A stretch of 5,010 bases of DNA from Deltaproteobacteria bacterium (GTDB taxonomy: Bacteria > Desulfobacterota > Syntrophia > Syntrophales > UBA5619), in assembly GCA_023487865.1 (NCBI GenBank), contig JAMDBG010000181.1, positions 1 through 5,010 on the forward strand. Direction: 5' to 3'. The notes beneath the pieces were generated by a model, which saw only the letters and a list, made by a program, of their open reading frames with translations, was not told the origin of the DNA and searched no databases. Within the stretch, counting starts at the first letter, position 1; each line of letters starts with the position of its first letter. A program made the position numbers and the translations under genes. Below, piece by piece: positions 1-5,010 of the stretch.

Positions 1-6
1 CGTTCA

Positions 7-2796
7 ATGGATTATAAGGAGAGTTTGAATCTTCCGAAAACGGATTTTCCCATGAAGGCCAACTTGTCCCAGCGGGAGCCGGAGATGCTGGCCCGCTGGG
101 GCGAGATGGATATTTATCACCGGATCCGAGAGACCTCCCGGGGTCGGAAGCCTTACATCCTCCATGACGGCCCCCCCTATGCCAATGGGAATATCCATTT
201 GGGCACCGCGCTCAACAAGATTATCAAAGACATTCTCATCAAGGCGAAGAACATGTCCGGCCGCGACAGCATCTATGTCCCCGGCTGGGACTGCCATGGC
301 CTGCCCATTGAACATCAGGTAGACAAGGAGCTGGGTGAGAAGAAGGCCGGGATGTCCCAGGCCGACAAACGGCGCTTCTGCCGGGTGTACGCCGACAAAT
401 ACGTCGGGATTCAGCGCGAGCAGTTCAAACGTCTCGGCGTCTTCGGGGAGTGGGAGAATCCCTATCTCACCATGACCTACGACTATGAGGCGACGACTGT
501 CGCGGAGTTCGGCAAGCTCTATCTGAGCGGGAGCGTCTACAAGGGGAAGAAGCCGGTCTACTGGTGCGCCTCCTGCAAGACGGCCCTGGCCGAGGCCGAG
601 GTGGAATACCAGGACCACACGACGCCCTCGATTTACGTGAAATTCCCCCTCAATTCCGATATCGCCTCCCGCCTGCCGAAACTCGCCGGCGAGAAGGTTT
701 CTGTCGTCATCTGGACGACGACCCCCTGGACGATTCCCGCGAATCTGGCCATCGCCTTCCACGCGGAGTTCCTTTACGCGGCGGTAAAAATCAAAGGCGA
801 GGTCCTGATCCTCGCGAAGGACCTCCTCGATTACTGCCTGGACGCCTTCGGCCTCCGTCATGAACCGTATGAGATCCTCGACGAGTTTCCCGGTGCGGTC
901 GTAGAGGGGCTCACGTGCCGCCATCCCCTCTACGAGCGGGAGTCGCGGCTGATCCTCGCCCCCTTCGTCACACTCGACGCCGGGACCGGCTGCGTCCATA
1001 TCGCCCCGGGGCACGGCCAGGAGGACTACGAGATCGGGATGAAATACGGCCTGGAGAACTACGCCCCCGTGGACGACGACGGAAACTTTACCCGGGATGT
1101 CAAGGACTTCGCAGGCCGCTTCGTCTTTGACGCCAACGGGGCGATCAACAAGAAGCTGGAAGAGGAAGGCGCCCTCCTCGGACAGATGGATATGCAGCAC
1201 ACCTATCCCCACTGCTGGCGGTGCAAGCAGCCGATCATCTTCCGCTCGACCGAGCAGTGGTTCATCTCCATGGAGAAGAACGACCTCCGGAAGAAGGCGC
1301 TTGCTGCCATCGACTCCGTGACCTGGATCCCCGCCTGGGGACGCGACCGGATCTATGGGATGGTTGAGAACCGCCCCGACTGGTGCATCTCCCGCCAGCG
1401 GCTCTGGGGTGTTCCGATCACGATGTTCTACTGCAAAGAATGCGACGGCGAACTCATGACGCAGGAGATCCTCGACCACGTCGTCGCGCTCGTCCGGGAG
1501 CACGGCGCCGATGTCTGGTTCGAGCGGGAGGCGGGCGACCTGATGCCTGCGGGGGTCCGCTGCCCCAAATGCGGCGGGGGTGATTTCAAGAAAGAGACGA
1601 ACATCCTCGATGTCTGGTTCGATTCCGGCGTGAGCCACGCCGCCGTTCTGGAACACCGGCCGAATCTCGCCTCTCCGGCGGATATGTACCTGGAGGGCAA
1701 CGACCAGCATCGGGGCTGGTTCCATTCCTCGCTGCTCGAGTCCGTCGGGACACGCGGAAGGGCGCCCTATTTGAACGTCCTGACCCACGGTTTTGTCGTG
1801 GACGGCGAAGGGAAGAAGATGTCCAAGTCGGTGGGAAACGTCATCGACTCCCAGACGATCATCGACGAGTACGGCGCCGAGATCCTCCGGCTCTGGGTGG
1901 CCGCCGAGGATTACACCGAGGACATCCGGATCTCCGCGGAGATCCTCAAGCGTCTGGTTGAAGCCTACCGGCGGATCCGGAATACCAGCCGCTTCATCCT
2001 GGGTAACCTCTATGATTTCAATCCGGATACGGATAAAACGCCGTATGAGGAGATGGCGGAGATGGACCGGTGGATCCTCCACCGCCTTCAGGAGGTCGTC
2101 CGGCGCGTGCGCGAGGCCTATGAGCAGTACCAGTTTCACGTCGTCTATTACACCCTCTACAATTTCTGCACGGTCGACCTTTCCTCACTGTATCTCGATG
2201 TCCTGAAGGACCGTCTCTATACATCGAAAGCCTCGTCCATCGCCCGCCGGTCGGCCCAGACGGCCATGACGGCGGTTCTGGAGACGATGGTCCAGCTCCT
2301 CGCCCCCATCCTGACTTTTACGGCGGAGGAGGTCTGGCAGGCGCTGCCCTCCTATCCGGGTAAGGCCGAGAGCGTCCACCTCACCTGCTTCCCGGAAGTG
2401 GACGAGGCATTTCTCCAGCCGGAGCTGGCGGAGACATGGAAAACGCTTATCACGGTCAAGGGGGAGGTGGCCAAAGCCATCGAAACGGCACGGCAGAACA
2501 AGATCCTCGGCCACTCACTCGATGCGGCTGTGTTCATCAGCGCACCCGAGAAGCTCCGAGCCATGCTGGTGACGCACCGCGAGGACCTGCGCGCCCTGCT
2601 GATCGTCTCCGACGTTCGGATCGGCGCCGAGCAGGCGGATGGACAGGCCTTCCCGAGCGCCGAGATTGCAGGCCTCTCGGTCAGCGTAAGCCGTGCTCCG
2701 GGAGAGAAGTGCCACCGCTGCTGGGTCTACAGCGAGACCGTCGGTTCCAGCACCAAGGATCCGACCCTCTGCAAGAGATGCCAGGACAATCTCTAA
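7..2796 (+). CDS. ileS: Isoleucine--tRNA ligase (IleS), complete
   Basis: This cytoplasmic class I aminoacyl-tRNA synthetase charges tRNA-Ile with isoleucine and edits misactivated valine. At 929 aa it has the full length of bacterial IleS. Visible features in order: the N-terminal NLPKTDFPMKANL block (8-20); the HIGH-type nucleotide motif in PPYANGNIHLGT (56-67), written HLGT here; the CP1 editing domain with the threonine-rich TTTPWTIPAN (237-246) and GTGCVHIAPGHG followed by the conserved Asp340; the WCISRQRLWG block (459-468); a Cys4 pair set (C476/C479 and C519/C522) that looks like a zinc ribbon; KMSKS at 604-608; a helical anticodon-binding region at about 640-840; and a C-terminal zinc finger, C902-x2-C905-x16-C922-x2-C925. 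The ATG at 7 is chosen because the protein begins with the family's usual MDYK start; only 6 bases of upstream sequence are visible, so the ribosome site cannot be judged. lspA follows closely on the same strand, probably in one transcript. All signature motifs are intact. Confidence 0.98.
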   Translation: MDYKESLNLPKTDFPMKANLSQREPEMLARWGEMDIYHRIRETSRGRKPYILHDGPPYANGNIHLGTALNKIIKDILIKAKNMSGRDSIYVPGWDCHGLPIEHQVDKELGEKKAGMSQADKRRFCRVYADKYVGIQREQFKRLGVFGEWENPYLTMTYDYEATTVAEFGKLYLSGSVYKGKKPVYWCASCKTALAEAEVEYQDHTTPSIYVKFPLNSDIASRLPKLAGEKVSVVIWTTTPWTIPANLAIAFHAEFLYAAVKIKGEVLILAKDLLDYCLDAFGLRHEPYEILDEFPGAVVEGLTCRHPLYERESRLILAPFVTLDAGTGCVHIAPGHGQEDYEIGMKYGLENYAPVDDDGNFTRDVKDFAGRFVFDANGAINKKLEEEGALLGQMDMQHTYPHCWRCKQPIIFRSTEQWFISMEKNDLRKKALAAIDSVTWIPAWGRDRIYGMVENRPDWCISRQRLWGVPITMFYCKECDGELMTQEILDHVVALVREHGADVWFEREAGDLMPAGVRCPKCGGGDFKKETNILDVWFDSGVSHAAVLEHRPNLASPADMYLEGNDQHRGWFHSSLLESVGTRGRAPYLNVLTHGFVVDGEGKKMSKSVGNVIDSQTIIDEYGAEILRLWVAAEDYTEDIRISAEILKRLVEAYRRIRNTSRFILGNLYDFNPDTDKTPYEEMAEMDRWILHRLQEVVRRVREAYEQYQFHVVYYTLYNFCTVDLSSLYLDVLKDRLYTSKASSIARRSAQTAMTAVLETMVQLLAPILTFTAEEVWQALPSYPGKAESVHLTCFPEVDEAFLQPELAETWKTLITVKGEVAKAIETARQNKILGHSLDAAVFISAPEKLRAMLVTHREDLRALLIVSDVRIGAEQADGQAFPSAEIAGLSVSVSRAPGEKCHRCWVYSETVGSSTKDPTLCKRCQDNL

Positions 2797-2840
2797 CCGG
2801 TCATGATAATGAAGCGGCGATGAGTGGTGGATAACGAGTT

Positions 2841-2846
2841 GGAGGT
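2841..2846 (+). promoter_or_regulatory. Strong ribosome binding site deciding the lspA start
   Basis: GGAGGT lies 7 bases before an in-frame TTG at 2854. This near-perfect Shine-Dalgarno match with ideal spacing favours TTG 2854 over the in-frame GTG codons at 2824 (no comparable site upstream) and 2845 (overlapping the site itself). Confidence 0.7.
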
Positions 2847-2853
2847 GCGGATT

Positions 2854-3357
2854 TTGCAGAAGAAAAATACCCTCTTTCTGGGGATTGCAGCCCTCGTGAT
2901 CCTTCTGGATCAGCTGACGAAGGGCTGGATCATCGCAACGATGCGCCTCCATGATGCCTATCCCGTCATCGACGGATTTTTCAATATCATCTACGTGCGG
3001 AATCCCGGCGCCGCCTTTGGTTTTTTGGCCGGGGCCTCTCCCGTATTCCGGTCAGTATTTTTCCTTGCGGTGACCCTGGCGGCGATCTTTCTCATCCTCC
3101 ACTATCTCCGCCAGACAAAGATCGAAGAGATCACTCTGGTGCTGTCTTTGGCCCTGATTCTGGCCGGGGCGGTGGGAAACCTGATCGATCGCGTCCGTTT
3201 TGGTGAGGTGGTCGATTTCCTCGACGTCTATGTCGGCACCTACCACTGGCCCGCCTTCAATGTCGCCGATGCGGCCATCACGACCGGGGCGGCGCTCCTG
3301 GTGATACTCCTCCTCGGGAAGAGAAAGGAAAAGACGGATGAAGGAACACGATTGTGA
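2854..3357 (+). CDS. lspA: Lipoprotein signal peptidase (signal peptidase II, LspA)
   Basis: This inner-membrane aspartyl protease removes the signal peptide from prolipoproteins after the lipobox cysteine has been diacylglyceryl-modified. Read from TTG 2854, it gives 167 aa, a normal family length, with about four hydrophobic membrane segments. Family motifs are all present: DQLTK (19-23) in the first segment, the NPGAAFG loop (50-56), GNLIDR (108-113), VVDF with catalytic Asp121, and FNVAD with catalytic Asp139, the pair forming the catalytic dyad. The C-terminus is a short basic tail (GKRKEK). A longer version from GTG 2824 would add ten mostly polar residues that the family usually lacks. 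The gene begins 57 bases after the ileS stop on the same strand, the common ileS-lspA arrangement, and is probably cotranscribed with ileS. The product is certain; the exact start is likely but not proven. Confidence 0.96.
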   Translation: MQKKNTLFLGIAALVILLDQLTKGWIIATMRLHDAYPVIDGFFNIIYVRNPGAAFGFLAGASPVFRSVFFLAVTLAAIFLILHYLRQTKIEEITLVLSLALILAGAVGNLIDRVRFGEVVDFLDVYVGTYHWPAFNVADAAITTGAALLVILLLGKRKEKTDEGTRL

Positions 3358-3383
3358 GTCCCGGTGGGTTCCCTGAGAGGATA

Positions 3384-3404
3384 GGTCCGTCCTGATATCG
3401 GACC
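3384..3404 (+). promoter_or_regulatory. Small inverted repeat in the lspA-trkH spacer
   Basis: GGTCCG (3384-3389) and CGGACC (3399-3404) can pair as a 6-bp stem with a 9-base loop. It ends 7 bases before the ATG of the transporter gene, where a ribosome site would be expected, and no good Shine-Dalgarno is visible there. There is no following T-run, so it is not a convincing terminator. It could be an operator or an RNA stem limiting translation, or chance. Seen in sequence; function is inference. Confidence 0.25.
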
Positions 3405-3411
3405 GATCAGT

Positions 3412-4107
3412 ATGAATATTGCGCAACTTATCGGAAGATCGTTTTCCCGGCGCCTCACACCGCCGCGGATCTTTATCCTCAGTTTTGCCCTGCTGATCCT
3501 GATCGGGACCATCCTGCTCCGGATGCCCTTTGCATCGAGCGGGAGTCGCCTGAGTTTCGTGGACGCCCTGTTCTCCTCCGCATCGGCGGTCTGTGTGACC
3601 GGCCTCGCCGTCATCGATATCGGGAAGGATCTCTCCCTGGCGGGTCAGATCGTGACCCTGGTTCTGTTCCAGATCGGGGGGCTCGGCATCATCACCTTCT
3701 CCGTCGTCCTCTTCGGTCTGCTGGGGCGGGGGATCTCCTTCAAAGGGCGGGAGATCGTCCAGTCCACCTTTCTCCACACGCCGCGGCACGATTTTCTCGT
3801 CATCGTCAGGGGAGTCCTCAGATTTACGTTTGTCATCGAGGCCGCGGGCGCCGTCCTGCTGTTCATCCGCTTCGCAGAGGATTTCCCGCCGGCCGTGGCT
3901 TTCTTTCATGCCCTCTACAACGCCGTATCGGCATTCAACAACTGCGGCTACTCCCTCTTCTCCGACAGCCTGATGTCCTACCGGGGGGACTGGCTGGTCA
4001 ATCTGACCGTCATGGGGCTCATTGTCCTGGGGGGGATCGGCTTCATCGTCGGGTTCGCCGCATATGTATTATTTCGCCGTACGCCCCCCAACCAAATGAG
4101 TCGTTAA
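3412..4107 (+). CDS. TrkH/KtrB-type potassium uptake protein, N-terminal half only (truncated)
   Basis: Resembles the membrane subunit of Trk/Ktr potassium uptake systems, which conducts K+ across the inner membrane with a cytoplasmic TrkA/KtrA regulatory partner (none is seen here). The family is built of four membrane-pore-membrane repeats in about 440-490 aa. Only two repeats are present: the first filter in SAVCVTGLAVID (58-69, Thr63-Gly64) and the second in AFNNCGYS (174-181). QIGGLGIITF and the later LGGIGFIV are typical conserved stretches. The frame enters a 51-bp repeated sequence at codon 206, leaves it after codon 222, and ends after a non-family tail RTPPNQMSR. The last two filters are missing, so this protein should not form a working channel. 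The ATG at 3412 is used because a stop codon lies 30 bases upstream in frame; its ribosome site is weak. The tail overlaps, on the opposite strand, the end of the minus-strand metalloprotease gene. It could be annotated as a pseudogene or as a gene cut by a rearrangement or assembly join. Confidence 0.88.
   Translation: MNIAQLIGRSFSRRLTPPRIFILSFALLILIGTILLRMPFASSGSRLSFVDALFSSASAVCVTGLAVIDIGKDLSLAGQIVTLVLFQIGGLGIITFSVVLFGLLGRGISFKGREIVQSTFLHTPRHDFLVIVRGVLRFTFVIEAAGAVLLFIRFAEDFPPAVAFFHALYNAVSAFNNCGYSLFSDSLMSYRGDWLVNLTVMGLIVLGGIGFIVGFAAYVLFRRTPPNQMSR
4027..4077 (+). repeat. 51-bp perfect inverted repeat, left copy
   Basis: The sequence starting CTGGGGGGGATCGG and ending GTATTATTTCGC is identical, base for base, to the reverse complement of 4894-4944. 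Similarity stops sharply on both sides (GTC versus TTG codon before it, CGT versus AGT codon after it). The copy covers exactly codons 206-222 of the truncated transporter. Its first half is GC-rich like the transporter; its last 20 bases are AT-rich and unlike that gene's codon choice. Confidence 0.95.
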
Positions 4108-4459
4108 ATTCAATATCGGCCTCAATGACGTAGATGCCCGAATGCCATGTTTGCGTGGTAGCAAGTGGCCATCCACCTCCCCGAGTAGCACGAGTAATCA
4201 CATTATGGCCATCATACTGACGTGGATAAGCGCTATTGGTCAGATAATTGAATAGAAACGGAGACCCAGCACCGTTCCACGTATTCTTTGCGTTATGGAT
4301 TGGTTGACTAGCCCAGCCTGCAATATTCAATTCATATCGAGCGTAGTTTGTCGACCACTTATACCCAGTATATGACCAAGCTTGCGCAGCTGAACTGTAC
4401 GCAAAAGTAAAAACTGTGGCAACGATTGCAATTATGCAAAATTTATACACTGCCTTCAT
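4043..4459 (-). CDS. Secreted matrixin-like metalloprotease, truncated before the active site
   Basis: A 138-aa product with a clear Sec signal peptide: basic MKAVYK, hydrophobic core at about 7-21, and an AQA cleavage site after residue 27. The mature part resembles the N-terminal portion of small bacterial matrixin-like (M10/M57-type) zinc proteases: aromatic WSYTGYKW, ARYELN, an NAKNTWNGAGSPFLFNY stretch, then IEADIEFNDSFGWG. In such proteins the HExxHxxGxxH zinc site follows shortly after this point. Here it is absent, because after residue 127 the frame runs into the 51-bp repeat and ends as GEIIHMRRTRR. The product should therefore be catalytically dead as drawn. The ATG at 4459 is set by the signal peptide; no strong ribosome site is visible. 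It starts 34 bases after the DUF4870-like gene on the same strand. The gene is visibly richer in A and T than ileS, lspA and the transporter, suggesting a different origin. Family assignment is by motif memory, not by a search. Confidence 0.62.
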   Translation of the reverse strand: MKAVYKFCIIAIVATVFTFAYSSAAQAWSYTGYKWSTNYARYELNIAGWASQPIHNAKNTWNGAGSPFLFNYLTNSAYPRQYDGHNVITRATRGGGWPLATTQTWHSGIYVIEADIEFNDSFGWGAYGEIIHMRRTRR

Positions 4460-4493
4460 AGACTTACTATTTAATTAACAACTCATCAGGCCA

Positions 4494-4799
4494 CTACAGC
4501 TTGATCTTCTCGGCCAGATCTCCGACCAGCGGTACTTTGTACCGTTCCCCGGAGAGCGCCTTGATGAAACCGATGATGTCGAAGACCACCACCACCAGCC
4601 AGACCACCCAGCCGATGACCGGGATCACCCCGATGAACGAGGCGATGAACAGGATCAAACCTTGCTTGGCGTGGAACTTGACGAACTCGTCGTCCTTCCG
4701 GACGATCAGCATGACGACGCTCAATACCCAGACGTAGGAGAGAGCGGCCATCAGATTGCTGTCGCTTTTGGCCGGAGTCGGTTGCTTATTCTCTTCCAT
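4494..4799 (-). CDS. Small DUF4870/Tic20-like membrane protein
   Basis: This is a 101-aa protein of unknown function. A polar N-terminus (MEENKQPTPAKSDSN) is followed by a hydrophobic segment at about 16-33, the motif FVKFHAKQG (39-47), two closely spaced hydrophobic segments at about 48-60 and 61-79, and a C-terminal GERYKVPLVGDLAEKI (84-99). The F-x-x-F-H-A-x-Q motif between the first and second helices and the closing Y-x-x-P-L-x-G-x-x-A block are typical of DUF4870/Tic20-like proteins. ATG 4799 is preferred over an upstream in-frame GTG at 4868 because AAGGAAG lies 8 bases upstream and the extra 23 residues are arginine-rich low-complexity sequence that the family does not have. It is complete, lies within the inverted-repeat-bounded segment, and is followed by the metalloprotease gene in the same direction. 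Base composition is closer to the left-hand genes than to the metalloprotease. Confidence 0.85.
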   Translation of the reverse strand: MEENKQPTPAKSDSNLMAALSYVWVLSVVMLIVRKDDEFVKFHAKQGLILFIASFIGVIPVIGWVVWLVVVVFDIIGFIKALSGERYKVPLVGDLAEKIKL

Positions 4800-4807
4800 G
4801 GTTGTCG

Positions 4808-4814
4808 CTTCCTT
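4808..4814 (-). promoter_or_regulatory. Ribosome binding site for the DUF4870-like gene
   Basis: Read on the minus strand this is AAGGAAG, 8 bases before ATG 4799. It supports the short 101-aa form over the longer GTG-initiated frame. Confidence 0.65.
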
Positions 4815-4836
4815 GCGCGCCCGCCGAGCCTGAGCG

Positions 4837-4857
4837 CTCGCTTCGCTACGAGGCGAG
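4837..4857. other. Hairpin at the end of the right-edge reading frame
   Basis: CTCGCTTCG (4837-4845) and CGAGGCGAG (4849-4857) pair over 9 positions, one of them a T-G wobble, with a 3-base loop. The loop is the TAG stop codon of the minus-strand frame coming from the right edge. No T-run follows on either strand, so an intrinsic terminator is doubtful. It may be an mRNA stem between the two minus-strand frames. Confidence 0.3.
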
Positions 4858-5010
4858 TGGCTGGCCACGGCGCTGCTTACGGATTAATAAACTGCGAAAT
4901 AATACATATGCGGCGAACCCGACGATGAAGCCGATCCCCCCCAGCAATACCGGCAGCCGCACCAGGTTCAATACATACCACCATTGATGATACCAAATAC
5001 TGTCGAAAAT
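4846..5010 (-). CDS. C-terminal part of an unidentified membrane protein (partial, runs off the right edge)
   Basis: This minus-strand frame is open from the window edge for 54 codons and ends at TAG 4846-4848. It reads IFDSIWYHQWWYVLNLVRLP, then the 17 residues encoded by the right copy of the 51-bp repeat, then SLLIRKQRRGQPLAS. The pattern is an aromatic-rich stretch, one long hydrophobic segment and a strongly basic tail, as expected for a last membrane helix with a cytoplasmic end. Its stop lies 46 bases before the DUF4870-like start in the same direction, so it could head that minus-strand gene group. The frame through the repeat is the same as in the transporter gene. No family was recognised, and with no start in view it could also be a chance open frame. 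Confidence 0.35.
   Translation of the reverse strand: MFDSIWYHQWWYVLNLVRLPVLLGGIGFIVGFAAYVLFRSLLIRKQRRGQPLAS
4894..4944 (-). repeat. 51-bp perfect inverted repeat, right copy
   Basis: This is the reverse complement of 4027-4077 with no mismatch; 816 bases separate the copies. Beyond it, towards the right edge, the sequence does not continue the transporter gene in any plus-strand frame. The copy encodes the same 17 residues within the minus-strand right-edge frame. The mixed GC-rich and AT-rich character blends slightly better with the flanks here, where AT-rich codons continue past the repeat, than with the transporter. Confidence 0.95.

Noticed and set aside
61..80. Possible alternative ileS start inside the gene (for example the Met at codon 16)
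   Set aside because: The MDYK beginning at position 7 matches the usual IleS N-terminus, so an internal start is not needed.
4..2139. A 711-codon open frame on the minus strand, antisense to ileS
   Set aside because: IleS on the plus strand has every family motif. The antisense frame reads as repetitive D/E/G/P/L/R-rich sequence with no recognisable domain, the usual mirror of GC-rich codons.
3052..3909. A 285-codon minus-strand frame across lspA and the transporter
   Set aside because: It is hydrophilic, low-complexity mirror sequence of two membrane-protein genes and spans two well-supported genes on the other strand.
4837..4857. Intrinsic terminator for the minus-strand genes
   Set aside because: The stem is GC-rich but has no T-run on either strand, and its loop contains a stop codon upstream of another gene in the same direction.
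4494..4868. Longer DUF4870-like protein starting at GTG 4868
   Set aside because: The extra 23 residues are arginine/alanine/serine-rich, unlike the family, while ATG 4799 has a well-placed AAGGAAG.
4662..4928. A plus-strand frame ending in the same residues (EIIHMRRTRR) as the metalloprotease
   Set aside because: The shared ending only reflects the 51-bp repeat; the rest is the complement of the DUF4870-like gene and shows no protein character.
4027..4944. Insertion sequence or MITE with 51-bp terminal inverted repeats
   Set aside because: There is no transposase, no target-site duplication next to the repeats, and the interrupted transporter does not resume on the other side.

Overview
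The left four fifths of the window is ordinary GC-rich bacterial chromosome carrying three co-directional plus-strand genes. They are ileS (complete, 929 aa), lspA (complete) and the first half of a TrkH/KtrB-type potassium transporter gene. The adjacent ileS-lspA pair is a common bacterial arrangement. The protein sequences, for example the MDYKxxLNLPKTDFPMKANL start of IleS and its C-terminal zinc cysteines, fit a Gram-negative bacterium, possibly a delta-proteobacterial (Desulfobacterota/Syntrophales-like) lineage. That placement is an inference from general resemblance only.

From about position 4027 the picture changes abruptly. The transporter reading frame runs normally through two of the four pore repeats expected of the family, enters a 51-bp sequence, and stops 9 codons after it. 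The same 51 bp occurs again, inverted and with no mismatch, at 4894-4944. Between the copies lies an 816-bp segment with two minus-strand genes. One encodes a small three-helix membrane protein of the DUF4870/Tic20-like type. The other is an AT-richer gene for a secreted, matrixin-like (zinc metalloprotease) protein, which ends at the left repeat before any HExxH motif. A minus-strand reading frame, open at the right window edge, runs through the right repeat and ends upstream of the DUF4870-like gene.

The 51 bp is exactly 17 codons (LGGIGFIVGFAAYVLFR), read in the same frame in the transporter and in the right-edge frame. Inversion of the segment would therefore swap the C-terminal tails of the two membrane proteins without a frameshift. 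However, both the transporter and the metalloprotease are cut off at the same junction, the transporter does not resume on the right, and no recombinase is visible. A rearrangement breakpoint or a short-repeat assembly chimera is therefore at least as likely as a functional switch. This junction is the one region that deserves attention. The ileS-lspA part looks routine.

No tRNA, rRNA, CRISPR array, transposase or integrase was recognised, and no gene-free stretch exceeds 300 bases.
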